Source: Pseudonocardia xinjiangensis
GTDB taxonomy: Bacteria > Actinomycetota > Actinomycetes > Mycobacteriales > Pseudonocardiaceae
Length of the DNA stretch: 64,000 bases
Assembly: GCF_012911925.1 (NCBI RefSeq)
Contig: NZ_JAAXKY010000001.1
Coordinates: 124,001-188,000, forward strand
Direction: 5' to 3'
In this document: piece by piece, positions 63,540 to 64,000 of the stretch
Layout of the letters: each line of letters starts with the position of its first letter
Numbering within the stretch: the first letter of the stretch is position 1
The notes under the pieces: generated by a model
What the model was told of the DNA's origin: nothing
Database searches by the model: none
Seen by the model: the letters and a program-made list of their open reading frames with translations, nothing else
Translations under genes and position numbers: made by a program

Positions 63540-63908
63540 CAGGCTGGGCTCCGGGTCTCGGATGGGCGGGCGACTACGGCCGCCGCTGGGACGTGGTGCC
63601 GCAAAGCGAGCTCCGCTTGCTGGTCTGGCTCGTGTCTGCTCGCGTCGGCACGCCGGAAACTGCCCGGGGTTCCGGGCCCGCGATCCGCGAGGAGCTGGAC
63701 GTCAGGGTTCGGTCGGGGTTGTGTCACGGGCCCGGGTTCTCGGGCACCGTGTCGGGCCGACGCGAGACCACGAGCCGACCACGCGCTGACCATGGGCTGA
63801 CCACGCTGCACGCGACCTGATCCGGCGCCCGTCCGTTCCGCGCAGACGCGCGATACGCCGAGCACGGCCAGCGACCCGGACCGGTGGCCCGGGCCGCTGG
63901 CCGCAGGA
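63540..63908. other. Intergenic region upstream of the primase-polymerase
   Basis: About 370 bp. Several GACCACG direct repeats occur at 63765-63810 (for example CGACCACGCG and TGACCACGCT). They could bind an element regulator or mark the origin; no gene is convincing. Confidence 0.4.
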
Positions 63909-64000
63909 TCAGGCGGCGGTGTCCTCGGTGGTCGACTCGGGCAGCGGCTCAGGAGCGGGGCCGGTGTCGGTGTCGGGTCGCTTGTTGCGGGTGATCTCGG
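63909..64000 (-). CDS. 3' end of an unidentified element gene, cut by the window edge
   Basis: The minus strand from the window edge reads EITRNKRPDTDTGPAPEPLP and ESTTEDTAA, then TGA at 63909. This is an acidic Pro/Thr-rich C-terminal tail; the gene lies beyond the window. In this class of element, an FtsK/TraB-like or regulatory gene often stands here, but that is a guess. Confidence 0.55.
   Translation of the reverse strand, partial: EITRNKRPDTDTGPAPEPLPESTTEDTAA

Noticed and set aside
1-64000. CRISPR arrays
   Set aside because: No run of regularly spaced identical repeats with unique spacers was seen; the tandem units at 13719 and 35332 are immediate duplications without spacers.

Overview
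The window is high-GC actinomycete DNA. The codon use, frequent GTG/TTG starts, ATGA/GTGA stop-start overlaps and the families present (RepSA-type replication initiator, F420/LLM-type flavoenzyme remnant, actinobacterial IS5/IS110/IS1380 relatives) all fit this. A Pseudonocardiales host is the best guess, but no rRNA or other decisive marker is present. Roughly the first 8 kb is ordinary core sequence. Most of the rest is accessory DNA crowded with decaying insertion sequences, truncated genes and small islands of intact metabolic genes.

Layout. (1) 1-8.0 kb: a phosphonate C-P lyase locus. phnK-phnL-2H phosphoesterase-phnM-phnN-hexapeptide transferase run on the + strand, each overlapping the next by 4 bp. 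They converge on phnD-phnC-phnE (import) on the - strand. phnGHIJ presumably lie before base 1. (2) 8.0-18.1 kb: a degraded integrative island. It has two copies of the same tyrosine-recombinase C-terminal fragment, 3' halves of a tRNA-Val-like and a tRNA-Pro gene at its two ends, broken IS3/IS110/IS5 copies, and single unrelated cargo genes (cis-prenyltransferase, polysaccharide-export-type ABC ATPase, TetR, SAM methyltransferase, GrpB-like). A three-copy dispersed repeat of about 145 bp is interleaved with the cargo. (3) 19.0-28.2 kb: a sugar-uptake operon on the - strand (truncated oxidoreductase, two MalF/MalG-type permeases, binding lipoprotein, two Gfo/Idh/MocA oxidoreductases). It diverges from a LacI regulator across two palindromic operators 32 bp apart. 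An inverted partial copy of the binding-protein gene follows lacI, and then a polysaccharide deacetylase.

(4) 28.3-42.8 kb: three near-complete IS5-type elements (one other IS5 remnant lies inside) with LysR, an APC permease, an alpha-hydroxy-acid oxidase, an acyl-CoA ligase and a large kinase/ATPase pseudogene cut at both ends by IS elements. (5) 42.9-59.6 kb: aromatic-acid catabolism, partly intact and partly ruined. It contains a hydroxyquinol-type intradiol dioxygenase, a second alpha-hydroxy-acid oxidase, an FAD monooxygenase, LysR and AraC regulators, YciI-like and Dabb proteins, a broken aromatic-acid MFS transporter joined to a flavin-reductase fragment, and a frameshifted resorcylate-decarboxylase-like amidohydrolase. 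Together these suggest a gamma-resorcylate/resorcinol-to-hydroxyquinol pathway, only some of which still reads through. (6) 59.6-64 kb: remains of an actinomycete integrative and conjugative element (RepSA fragment, primase-polymerase, small element proteins) joined to a truncated dps.

The signals that known genes do not explain are: the three-copy repeat interleaved with single cargo genes between two tRNA-derived att-like scars; a 540-bp non-coding segment conserved upstream of two paralogous oxidase loci, with a 15-bp palindrome inside it; the inverted duplicate of the sugar-binding-protein 3' end; and three AraC C-terminal regions repeated among IS110 remnants.
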